NCBI GenBank assembly: GCA_041395245.1
Contig: JAWLAY010000004.1
Location: 337,085-401,084 of the forward strand
Reading direction: 5' to 3'
From: Aquimonas sp041395245
GTDB lineage: Bacteria > Pseudomonadota > Gammaproteobacteria > Xanthomonadales > Xanthomonadaceae
DNA length: 64,000 bases
Shown: piece by piece, positions 51,427 through 59,790 of the stretch
How positions within the stretch are numbered: the first letter of the stretch is position 1
Layout of the letters: the number at the start of each line of letters is the position of its first letter
Program-made: the position numbers and the translations under genes
Notes under the pieces: generated by a model
What the model was told of the DNA's origin: nothing
Database searches by the model: none
The model's input: only the letters and a program-made list of their open reading frames with translations

Positions 51427-53163
51427 TCAATCGCGCTCGGGGTACAACGGCGGCAGCACGGATGTCGACGCTGCGGAAGAAGGAGTATCCCAGTCAAGCC
51501 CGCTGCGGAACACTCTCCGCAGAGTGTCGCGAAGTTCAGCCAGCGTCGCCGTGCCGTGCCCGTCGGCGGCGTACAGATGCCGCTCCAACTGACGCACCGC
51601 ATCGCGCTGCGCAGGCTCGCGCAAACAGGCCGCCACTTCCTGCAACGGGGCGAAACGCTGCCCGGTCGCCTGACGCGCGGCAAAACGCAGTGCCGCAGCA
51701 ATGGCCGAAAGATCGCCCTGCTGCAGAGCCACGTCCAACGTCGGCAATGCCGTTCGCTGCGCGCTCGGAGAGGGCGATGCTTGCGTCATCGTCGGTTGCT
51801 TGCGCAAGCGCCAGACCCAACCCAGCGTCGCTAGCCAAAGCACGGCAAACAACGCGCTGAGCCACGGCCACATCGACGCCGACGATGATCCTTCGGGACC
51901 GACAAGGCCCGAATTGGCCTGCTGATCCGTCGGCGAATCAAGCGTGGCGGACGGGCTCGCCGTCTGCCCCTCCGCATCCAGGATCGTTATCTGCTGCGCG
52001 GCGATGTTCGCGATGGCGGCCTTGTCGGCAACGACATCCCACCATGCCATCTGCAAGGCGGGAATCTGCAGCACGCCAGGCCGTTTGGGCACGACCGCAA
52101 AGCGTCGCACTCGCTCGCCGAGCACCCAGCCCGCATTGTCACGCGTCTGCGCGGTTTCCTGGTCGGGATAGACCTCGGCATCCGGGATGTCCGGCAAAGC
52201 GAGTTCCGGCAATTGTTCTGCCGCCAAACCTTGCGCCTGCACGCGCAAGGTGACCGTGATCGGCTCGCCCACCCTGGCGGGCGACGAGGCTGCACTGAGC
52301 TGGGCGGTGTATTGCAGCGACTGCGCGGGAAGCCAAGGGCTGGCAGCCGTGGCGGGCGCCGGACGCACTTCCAGTTGCAGTGCCTCACCCTGGGCACTGA
52401 CCGCTCGCCCCGGATCGAACATCCGGCCGCGTCCCGCATCCGACAGCGCTCTGCCACGAAACCGCGGTGCAGGCAAACTCAGGATGCCACTGCGTTGAGG
52501 CGTGATGGCGTAATGACGCTCGATGACGTTGTAACGACGACCATTGCGCTCACTTTGGAACGTTGCGTCGCTGCCGATCCGACGAATCTCGGCCGCATCT
52601 GACTGCGGATCGTCCAGTTGACCGTCGAGCAGCGTGACCGCGTAGAACAGCCGGATGCTGTAGACCACTTGCTGCTGCACATAGGGCGCGAGACTGCTGG
52701 ATTCCACTTCCACGAACACATCGCCTTGCGCGCTCGCATTCGCGGCCTGCTTGCGGACCGTCAGGGTCAACGGTGCCGTGCGCTCGCCACGAACCTCCAT
52801 GGCCGGAATGCCGAGCACGCCTTCCTGCAAGGGTTCCAGCACCACACCCCAAAGCGTGCGCGCCGATTGCTGACCATTCACCAGACTCACCTGGGTATTG
52901 CTGGAGCTGCCAAGCACCCGGAAATTGCCTGCCAGTGCTGACAGATCCGGTTCACCGCTGCCGATGCCGTCCACCTCGATATTCAAGGTCACCGTCTCGC
53001 CCAGCGTGATGCTGTCGCGGTCCAGGAACGCCCTCGCCGCCGCACCGGCCTCGGTGCTGAGAAGGCAAAGTACGAGCCATGCGCAGACCCACATCGATGT
53101 CTGGCGCCACGTCGCAGGGACGGGTCTCGGCTTGAACGAATTATTAGCCCCTGGCGACCTCAT
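51427..53163 (-). CDS. BatD family protein
   Basis: A 578-residue protein with a signal peptide (ending near GAAARA), Ig-like domains (RDSITLGETVTLNIEVDG begins the first) and one membrane helix near residue 430 (LSALFAVLWLATLGWVW). A cytoplasmic C-terminal part follows. BatD is the typical last gene of bacterial aerotolerance (bat) clusters, working with the VWA proteins. It overlaps the BatB/C-like gene by 4 bases. Function in the cell is not established. Confidence 0.88.
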   Translation of the reverse strand: MRSPGANNSFKPRPVPATWRQTSMWVCAWLVLCLLSTEAGAAARAFLDRDSITLGETVTLNIEVDGIGSGEPDLSALAGNFRVLGSSSNTQVSLVNGQQSARTLWGVVLEPLQEGVLGIPAMEVRGERTAPLTLTVRKQAANASAQGDVFVEVESSSLAPYVQQQVVYSIRLFYAVTLLDGQLDDPQSDAAEIRRIGSDATFQSERNGRRYNVIERHYAITPQRSGILSLPAPRFRGRALSDAGRGRMFDPGRAVSAQGEALQLEVRPAPATAASPWLPAQSLQYTAQLSAASSPARVGEPITVTLRVQAQGLAAEQLPELALPDIPDAEVYPDQETAQTRDNAGWVLGERVRRFAVVPKRPGVLQIPALQMAWWDVVADKAAIANIAAQQITILDAEGQTASPSATLDSPTDQQANSGLVGPEGSSSASMWPWLSALFAVLWLATLGWVWRLRKQPTMTQASPSPSAQRTALPTLDVALQQGDLSAIAAALRFAARQATGQRFAPLQEVAACLREPAQRDAVRQLERHLYAADGHGTATLAELRDTLRRVFRSGLDWDTPSSAASTSVLPPLYPERD

Positions 53164-55016
53164 CGCTCGCTTCCTTCCTGTTGGCGACGCTGGTATTCGA
53201 GAATGAACTTGCGACGCAACAAACCGCCCGGATCATCCGGGACACGTCGCAACAACTGCTGCATTGCCTGTTCACGCTCTGCTTCACTGATCTGTTCGGC
53301 GCTTACGGCAGCCGACGCTTGGCGCTCCTTCTGCGCCTGATCCGATTCCTTGTCCTGTGCATCCAGAGCCTGCTGCATTTCCTGCTGGAAGTCCTGCTCG
53401 GAGGAGGCCGACGGATCGGTCGATGCGTCGGACTGATCCTGCGCGGAAGCCTGCTCATCGCCACCTTCGCTGCCCTGTGACTCACCTTGTTCGCCGGACT
53501 TGTCGCCGCTGGAATCCCCTTCCTGCGGCTCGCCGTCTTGCGGCTCACCGGACTCACCCTGATCGCCTTCCTCGGGTTTTCCTTCCGAGGGATCACCTTC
53601 GCCGCCCTGTCCGCCTTCACCGGATTTCGGCTGATCTGGTTTTTCCTGCTGCTTCTGTTGCTCCAACCATTGCGCGACGGCGTCCCGATTGGCCTTGGCG
53701 TCCCCATGCGAGGGATCGCGCTTCAGCACCTCATCGAATGCCGCCAGTGCTTCCTCGTAACGTTGCGCCTTGGCCAAGGCCGTGCCGCGGTTGTAGTCAC
53801 TCTCGACACCTTCGCCGCGTGCAAAGTCTTCGGCCGCAGCAGTGAAGTCCTGCGCACGATAGGCAGCGCTGCCACGCAGTACCGGGTCTTGAGCCAGCTC
53901 CCGCGCGCGCGCCGGGTCATCCGACTGCAAGGCCTGCCATGCCTGTTGATCCGGACGCTGCCACAGGTCGTCCCAAACGCTGGCCTGCGACACCTGCGGG
54001 CTCGACAGCAAGGGCGCGGCAAGCACCACACTCCACAACACACCGCGTCGCATCGCCATCGCAACCAGTGGCAGCAGGAAAAGAAGCACCCATGGACCGT
54101 CATCTCTGGGCTGCGTCATGCTTTGGTCGGTAACCACCTCGTCGTCGGCCGCAGTTCGGTTCTGATCCATCACGCCCAGAGCGCGCAGGTCCGACTCGTC
54201 GTCGGCAATGCGTCGATAGCTTCCACCGCCCGCTTCCGCGAGATCGTTCAACGCCTCGTCATCCAGCTTCGGCAACAGGATGCCGCCGTTCGCATCCTGC
54301 AGGAATCCGCCACCGCCGACCGGCACGGGCGCGCCTTGGGTTGTGCCCACGCCCAGCACCGAGACCGTCAAACCGCGCTGTTGCGCTTCCGCCGCGGCGC
54401 GCTCGGCATCGGCGCTGCTTGCACTGGCCAACAGCAGCAGTCGTGCGCGCGACAGGCTGGCGTCGTCAAGCATCTGCGTCGCCATGCGGATCGCACGCTC
54501 CGGCCGCTGACCGCTGATGGGCATCACCGAGGGGTCGAGTGCTTGCAGCAGGTTGTCCAGCGTGCTCAGGTCATCGGTCAGTGGGGCGACCGTGAACGCT
54601 TCGCCTGCGTAGGCGATCAGCGCGGTTTGTCCCGCCTTGCGCTGACGCAGCAGGGCAGTCAGCTTGAATCGCGCCCGACTCAGGCGGTCCGGTTTCAGAT
54701 CGCCTGCGCGCATCACCTGACTGAGATCCAGCGCAATGATCAAGGCATCACTGTTCTGGCTCAGTGGCTGCGGTTCCCGCCCCAGGCTGGGGCCCGCCAA
54801 CGCGACGAGTGTGAGCACGTAGGCGATCAGCAACCACAGCAGGCGAGCATAGTCCTTGCCACCTGCGCCGATCTGCTGCGCCTGCAGCAAGGCCACGTCG
54901 CAGACCGAACGCCAAGGGTCGATGCGGTGGCGACGCCAGCGCCAGAGCGCGATCCAGACCGGGACCGCAAGCAGGCCCCACAACCAGAGTGGGCGCAGCA
55001 AGGTCAACGTCTCCAC
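53160..55016 (-). CDS. BatB/BatC-like VWA-TPR membrane protein
   Basis: A 618-residue protein. Two N-terminal membrane helices frame a VWA domain (about 85-285), but the MIDAS triad is DLSQV (near residue 95) rather than DxSxS, so metal binding may be lost. A third membrane region (about 310-345) is followed by TPRs (YNRGTALAKAQRYEEALAAF, cited from YNRGTALA to YEEALAAF, about 435-460), a Glu/Gly/Asp/Ser/Gln-rich low-complexity segment (about 485-560) and a conserved-looking tail (about 580-618). It fuses BatB-like and BatC-like parts. It overlaps batA (13 bases) and batD (4 bases). Confidence 0.88.
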   Translation of the reverse strand: METLTLLRPLWLWGLLAVPVWIALWRWRRHRIDPWRSVCDVALLQAQQIGAGGKDYARLLWLLIAYVLTLVALAGPSLGREPQPLSQNSDALIIALDLSQVMRAGDLKPDRLSRARFKLTALLRQRKAGQTALIAYAGEAFTVAPLTDDLSTLDNLLQALDPSVMPISGQRPERAIRMATQMLDDASLSRARLLLLASASSADAERAAAEAQQRGLTVSVLGVGTTQGAPVPVGGGGFLQDANGGILLPKLDDEALNDLAEAGGGSYRRIADDESDLRALGVMDQNRTAADDEVVTDQSMTQPRDDGPWVLLFLLPLVAMAMRRGVLWSVVLAAPLLSSPQVSQASVWDDLWQRPDQQAWQALQSDDPARARELAQDPVLRGSAAYRAQDFTAAAEDFARGEGVESDYNRGTALAKAQRYEEALAAFDEVLKRDPSHGDAKANRDAVAQWLEQQKQQEKPDQPKSGEGGQGGEGDPSEGKPEEGDQGESGEPQDGEPQEGDSSGDKSGEQGESQGSEGGDEQASAQDQSDASTDPSASSEQDFQQEMQQALDAQDKESDQAQKERQASAAVSAEQISEAEREQAMQQLLRRVPDDPGGLLRRKFILEYQRRQQEGSER

Positions 55017-55993
55017 GTCGTGCCCTCCCTCAGTTGCAGCACGCCCAGCAGCAGGCCGAGCAACAGCGCGAAACTCAATGGCCAGACATACAACTCATCG
55101 CGTGGGCGCAGCGGCTCACCTTCGTACTCGACCGGTTCGAGGCGATCTACTTCCGCGTAGATGCCCGCCAGTTCGGCAGTGTCACGGGCCCGGAAGAAAC
55201 GCCCGCCGGTACGCTCTGCCACCGCGATCAGGGTCGGCTCATCGATTTCGGCGCCAGCGGTGTTCAGTGCCAAGCCAAACATCCGTGTCTCGCCGCGCTC
55301 ACTGCCAATCGCGACGGTGTAGACCCGCACGCCCTCTGCGGCAGCCAGTTCGGCGGCCTTCAACGGTTCAAGACTTCCCGCCGTGTTGACGCCATCGGTC
55401 AACAACACCAGAACACGCTGCGATTCGGGGCGTTCGCGCAAGCGCTTCACCGCCAGCCCAATCGCATCACCGATCGCGGTTTCCCGCCCGGCCATGCCGA
55501 TCACGCTGGTCTCCAGCTGGTAGCGCACATGGGCACGATCAAACGTTAGGGGAGTCAACAGGTAGGCCTGCTGACCAAACAACAGCAGCCCAACGCGATC
55601 GCCGGCGCGTCGATCAAGGAAGTCACCCAGCACCACTTTTACGGCGGTCAAGCGATCCACGCGACGACGTGCGATCACCATGTCTTCCGCCGCCATGCTG
55701 CCGGACACGTCAACCGCAAGCAGCAGGTCGCGCCCCGTCTGTGGCGGCTGCGCGATCTCACCTAGCCATTGCGGACGCATTGCCGCGCCCACCAAGGCGC
55801 ACCAGAGCAGACCGAACAACCACATCGACGGGCGGATTCGCGCTGTCCGTCCCGTCGCGGCCATCGCGCCGGCATCGATCTGCAATGGCAGACGCAGCAA
55901 ACTGCCGACCGCACTAGACGTCGACGAGAACCGACGTACAAGCCATGGCAGGAACAGCACCAGCCCCAGCCACGGCCAGGCAAACTCGATCAT
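55004..55993 (-). CDS. BatA-like VWA domain protein
   Basis: A 329-residue protein with membrane helices at both ends and a central VWA domain. Here the MIDAS is intact: DVSGSM (near residue 93), with TDGVNTAG and the FGQQAYLLTPLT region. The start at 55993 overlaps the DUF4381 stop by 4 bases. It pairs with the degenerate VWA of the next gene, so one copy keeps the metal site and the other does not. Confidence 0.9.
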   Translation of the reverse strand: MIEFAWPWLGLVLFLPWLVRRFSSTSSAVGSLLRLPLQIDAGAMAATGRTARIRPSMWLFGLLWCALVGAAMRPQWLGEIAQPPQTGRDLLLAVDVSGSMAAEDMVIARRRVDRLTAVKVVLGDFLDRRAGDRVGLLLFGQQAYLLTPLTFDRAHVRYQLETSVIGMAGRETAIGDAIGLAVKRLRERPESQRVLVLLTDGVNTAGSLEPLKAAELAAAEGVRVYTVAIGSERGETRMFGLALNTAGAEIDEPTLIAVAERTGGRFFRARDTAELAGIYAEVDRLEPVEYEGEPLRPRDELYVWPLSFALLLGLLLGVLQLREGTTWRR

Positions 55994-56469
55994 GGCGAGC
56001 TCCCCTTCGCCATCATCTGGCACAACAGTGAGCGCGTCATCTCAACGAATCGAACTGCCAGATCGGCGTCGACCTCGGATCGCCACTGCCCATCTCGCAG
56101 CAGGTCCCACAGCCCTGTCTCGTCGCCCTGATCCGCGCGCAAGGACTGCAGAAAGAGAACCCACGATGTAGGCGGCAACGCGGCCGCCTGCGGTGCGTAC
56201 TCAATGGCCGCGCGACGCAGCAAGATGGCCGCGGCACGCACGCGCTCGATCGGTGCGCCTCGTTCAACCGCGCGGTCGAATTCGACGAGCCAACGTGTAT
56301 CGCGCTGTCGACGCAAGCGCCAGCGATGCAGCCGGTATCCGGCCCATACCGACAACAAGACCAACAAACACACGAGAAACCACCACCCGGGCGCAGGCGG
56401 CCACCATCCGGGCTCGACCGGCAAATGGATATCGCGGAGCACCGGACCTGGCGGCGTGGGCGCGTTCAT
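55990..56469 (-). CDS. DUF4381 family membrane protein
   Basis: A 159-residue protein with one membrane helix near residues 28-48 (WWFLVCLLVLLSVWAGY) and a helical cytoplasmic part. This is the DUF4381 type found in moxR-bat clusters. The function is unknown. It overlaps both its neighbours by 4 bases, so translation of DUF58, DUF4381 and BatA is probably coupled. Confidence 0.85.
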   Translation of the reverse strand: MNAPTPPGPVLRDIHLPVEPGWWPPAPGWWFLVCLLVLLSVWAGYRLHRWRLRRQRDTRWLVEFDRAVERGAPIERVRAAAILLRRAAIEYAPQAAALPPTSWVLFLQSLRADQGDETGLWDLLRDGQWRSEVDADLAVRFVEMTRSLLCQMMAKGSSP

Positions 56470-57389
56470 TCGTTCACCGCCACCGCAGGCACACCACGCA
56501 ACAGATCACGCAATACCTGCACTGGGTCCTGATCACCGCGCGCGATCATTGCGCCCGCGCCGAGTTTTCGCAGACGCCAGACCGCGGACTCCTGCGCAGC
56601 CTTCCACTCCTGCTGCCAGATCGATGCGCCATCGGATTCGACCCGCAGTTGCGCTTCGCCCGCCAACGCAGCGACCCGATAGGTTCCCGCGGGAAGTTTG
56701 CTCCGCTCGAAGGCATCTACCAGCACCACCGCCATTACGTCATGGTGTCTGCGCAGCCGCCGAATGGCCCGCTCCGCGTCATCGTCCAGACTTCGATGGT
56801 CGATGATCAGGAGAAGGTGCGCACCGGAATTCAGCCCACGCCCCAGTTTGTCCAGCGTTGCGCCCAGTCTGGTCCCTGCCGCGTCGACGGGATCGACCCG
56901 TGCGGACCATTGGCAGATCGAATCAAGCGCGCGTAGTGCACCGCGCCGGCCGGCGAGAGAGGGAATCAATCCCGCACGTCGACCCGACGCGGCGGCACAG
57001 ATCCGATCCCCCTGCATGACAGCGGCCCACACGAATAGCGCCGCCAGACGTGCTGCCGCAACGGACTTGAAACAGCGACGCGTCCCGAAACCCATTGCGG
57101 CGGCGGTATCGATCACCACGGCAGACGTTCGTTCGCGTTCCGGCGCGAACAGCTTCGTATGCAACTCGCCACTGCGCGCGGTGACGCGCCAGTCGATGTG
57201 GCGAACGTCGTCACCCACCGTGTAGGCGCGGGATTCGGCGTAGTCCATGCCACGCCCGCGGAACGGTGAGTGCCGCGTACCCGAATCCCGATCTGCAGAG
57301 CGTCTTCGTGCGCCACTGGCGAGCTCGCCCGCGCGCGCGCGCAGCAACAGCAGGTCCTGCAATGTCGGCTCAATGATTGAGTGATTCAC
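56466..57389 (-). CDS. DUF58 domain protein
   Basis: A 307-residue cytoplasmic protein with the DUF58 signature RHIDWRVTARSGELHTKLF near residue 62 and a VWA-like fold after it. DUF58 proteins stand next to MoxR in most such clusters and may be its adaptors. It overlaps DUF4381 by 4 bases and lies 12 bases downstream of the moxR-like gene. Confidence 0.88.
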   Translation of the reverse strand: MNHSIIEPTLQDLLLLRARAGELASGARRRSADRDSGTRHSPFRGRGMDYAESRAYTVGDDVRHIDWRVTARSGELHTKLFAPERERTSAVVIDTAAAMGFGTRRCFKSVAAARLAALFVWAAVMQGDRICAAASGRRAGLIPSLAGRRGALRALDSICQWSARVDPVDAAGTRLGATLDKLGRGLNSGAHLLLIIDHRSLDDDAERAIRRLRRHHDVMAVVLVDAFERSKLPAGTYRVAALAGEAQLRVESDGASIWQQEWKAAQESAVWRLRKLGAGAMIARGDQDPVQVLRDLLRGVPAVAVNE

Positions 57390-57401
57390 GCCAATTTCGC
57401 C

Positions 57402-58415
57402 TCAAGGGCAGGGCACACGATCCAGCAACTCGGCAATCACGTGATCGCTGGTCACACCCTCGGCTTCCGCTTCGAAGCTCATCAGGACGCGATGACGCAG
57501 CACATCGGCGGCGACGATTTGAATGTCCTGCGGGGTGACGTAGTCGCGCCCAGCCAACCACGCATTGGCTCGCGCACAGCGCTCGAGGGCAATCGAACCA
57601 CGCGGGCTTGCGCCGAAGGCGATTTGCCGCTTCAACTCCGGGCTGTAGGCGCCAGCATCACGTGTGACCAATACCAGCTCAATCAGGTATCGCTCCAGTT
57701 CAGGCGCAAAGTGGAGGTGCAAGGCCTCTTGCCTTGCCGCGAAGATCTCGTCTTCGCTGATCTTCTGCTCGATGATTGGCGCACCGAATCGCGCGCCGCT
57801 GCGCGCCTGCTCGCGTGTCAGGCGAAGAATTTCGGCCTCGGCGCTCGCTTCCGGATAGCCAATGCGGACGTGCATGAGAAACCGGTCCAGCTGCGCTTCT
57901 GGAAGGGGATAGGTGCCTTCCTGTTCAATCGGATTCTGGGTCGCCATCACGAGAAACAGTTTTGGCAGCGCGTAGGTCACTCGACCCACCGTGATCTGTC
58001 GCTCACCCATGGCTTCCAGCAGCGCCGACTGCACTTTCGCTGGCGCACGGTTAATTTCGTCAGCGAGCAAGAGATTGTGGAACAGCGGCCCCGGCTGAAA
58101 CTCGAAACGGGCTTCCTGCGGGCGGTAGATGTCGGTGCCGGTCAGATCGGCAGGCAACAGGTCGGGGGTGAACTGCAGGCGATGGAAGGTCGACTCAATG
58201 CGCTCCGCCAGCGCCTTGATGGCGGTCGTCTTGGCAAGCCCCGGAGCGCCCTCGACCAACAGATGCCCGTCTGCAAGCAGGGCGATCAACAAACGATCTA
58301 CCAATGCGGGCTGCCCGACGACCGTTGCGGCCAGCGCCTCGCGCAGATTCGTAAAGCGCTGGTGCAAGGTGCCCGCGCGCGGCGGCGTGAGGTCTTGGAT
58401 TGCGTGTTCTTGCAT
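57402..58415 (-). CDS. MoxR family AAA+ ATPase
   Basis: A 337-residue AAA+ protein. Walker A is GAPGLAKTTAIKAL near residue 56, Walker B LLLADEINRAP, and sensor 1 is VMATQNPIEQEG. MoxR proteins are chaperone-like and act with VWA proteins. It is the first gene of the run moxR-DUF58-DUF4381-batA-batB/C-batD, all on the minus strand and mostly overlapping. The start at 58415 has GGAAG upstream. Confidence 0.94.
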   Translation of the reverse strand: MQEHAIQDLTPPRAGTLHQRFTNLREALAATVVGQPALVDRLLIALLADGHLLVEGAPGLAKTTAIKALAERIESTFHRLQFTPDLLPADLTGTDIYRPQEARFEFQPGPLFHNLLLADEINRAPAKVQSALLEAMGERQITVGRVTYALPKLFLVMATQNPIEQEGTYPLPEAQLDRFLMHVRIGYPEASAEAEILRLTREQARSGARFGAPIIEQKISEDEIFAARQEALHLHFAPELERYLIELVLVTRDAGAYSPELKRQIAFGASPRGSIALERCARANAWLAGRDYVTPQDIQIVAADVLRHRVLMSFEAEAEGVTSDHVIAELLDRVPCP

Positions 58416-58547
58416 GGGGCTTCCGATGGTCGTGATCAGCGCGCCTGCGACCGGGCCAGGCGGCGAAGGTTCCGTTATGGCTCGCACTATGTGCGCGCCA
58501 ACCGGCTATCGCATCTCCCATCGGTCAGGGGTAGCGCGTATCGCGGT

Positions 58548-59732
58548 CTACGACCGAATGGCAGAGTGACCGGCGCAATATTGGCGGATCGCCACGTCGA
58601 CCGGTTCCGGTCGACCCACAAGCCAGCCCTGTGCGTAATGCACACCAAGTTGACGCAACACGTTGAGTTCGGCGTCCGTTTCGATTCCCTCAACCACGAC
58701 GTCCGCTTCCAGATCGCGCGCCATCTGCACGATGCTTCGCAACAGGATGCGGGTCCGCGCGTTGTCGACCATACCGCGCGCCAGCGATTGATCGACTTTC
58801 AGCGTGTTGAACGGCAGCAAGTGCATGTGTTGAAGATTTGAGTAACCGGTTCCGAAGTCGTCCAGCGCCACGCGGATGCCGTTTCGCTGCGCCACGGCCA
58901 TGACGGATGCCACCTGAGCATAGTCCAGTTGCAGGCTCTCCGTGATCTCCAGCTTCAAGGCGGATGGCGGCAGTTGTCGTTCACGCAATTCATCCAGCAA
59001 CTGCTCGACGAGGTTGACGCGCGACATCTGCCGAGCGGACACGTTGATCGCAATGAACGGCAAATCGGCAACGCCCTGAGCGCGGAGGTCAACCAGCGCG
59101 TCCAGCGCACGACGTGTGACATAGTCGCCAACTGGTTCGATCAGCGAGGTTTCTTCCGCGAGGGCGATGAACTCTGCAGGGGAAATCGCGCCGCGTTCGG
59201 GATGCTGCCATCGAACCAAGGCCTCAAATCCAGCAATGCTTCCGGTGATGACGTCCATCAACGGCTGCAGACGCAGATCCAGGCCATCATTGCGCAAGGA
59301 TTCCCTCAGCGCCGACTCCAGCCGGATCTTGTGGATTCCCAGTGGCGCATTCTGGTATGGGTTTTCGGACTCGCTCTGCTGACCTTGTATGGTGGCCAGC
59401 GTCGCGCGGTATCGACGCAACTGGCCTTCCAGCAGGGCCCGCACGATCGGGTCGGTGTTGGTCAGTCGCTCGGAAATCTGCGCCGCATCAATAGCGAGAA
59501 GAACGCAGTCACTGATCGCCGTGGCAGTCGCCGTGCGCGGCGACTGATCGATCACTGCCATTTCACCGACCAGCTCGCCAGGACCAATCTCTGCCAGCAA
59601 CCTCTCCCCGTCATCGGAGCGCGCGGTGATGCGCAAACGCCCGGATTCGAGAAGAAACGCGGTAGTTGGCTGGTCGCCCTCTCGAAATAGGACATCGGCC
59701 ATGCGAAGGTGAAACGTGACCTCATTGTTCAT
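58548..59732 (-). CDS. Cyclic-nucleotide-binding/EAL domain protein
   Basis: A 394-residue protein with an N-terminal cyclic-nucleotide-binding-like domain (about 10-110; GELVGEMAVIDQSPRTAT is the phosphate-binding cassette) and an EAL domain (about 145-390). The EAL catalytic residues are all present: the E of FEALVRW, N of INVSAR, E of LEITES, DD of DDFGTGYSN, K of LKVDQS, E of VVVEGIET and Q of AQGWLVGRP. It should hydrolyse cyclic di-GMP under control of a nucleotide or other ligand. It lies downstream of the Ig-like lipoprotein gene, with a hairpin between. Confidence 0.88.
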   Translation of the reverse strand: MNNEVTFHLRMADVLFREGDQPTTAFLLESGRLRITARSDDGERLLAEIGPGELVGEMAVIDQSPRTATATAISDCVLLAIDAAQISERLTNTDPIVRALLEGQLRRYRATLATIQGQQSESENPYQNAPLGIHKIRLESALRESLRNDGLDLRLQPLMDVITGSIAGFEALVRWQHPERGAISPAEFIALAEETSLIEPVGDYVTRRALDALVDLRAQGVADLPFIAINVSARQMSRVNLVEQLLDELRERQLPPSALKLEITESLQLDYAQVASVMAVAQRNGIRVALDDFGTGYSNLQHMHLLPFNTLKVDQSLARGMVDNARTRILLRSIVQMARDLEADVVVEGIETDAELNVLRQLGVHYAQGWLVGRPEPVDVAIRQYCAGHSAIRS

Positions 59733-59750
59733 ACGTACCTCTCGAAATGC

Positions 59751-59776
59751 CGAAGGGCCGCTTTCGCGGCCCTTCG
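59751..59776 (-). terminator. Hairpin after the Ig-like lipoprotein gene
   Basis: A perfect 11-bp stem (CGAAGGGCCGC, 59751-59761, with GCGGCCCTTCG, 59766-59776). On the minus strand only a short T run follows, so termination before the EAL gene may be partial. Confidence 0.6.
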
Positions 59777-59790
59777 TTGCTTCCGATGGA

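Noticed and set aside
53487..55160. 557-codon plus-strand frame opposite the BatB/C gene
   Set aside because: Antisense of a real gene, with low-complexity composition set by the opposite strand.
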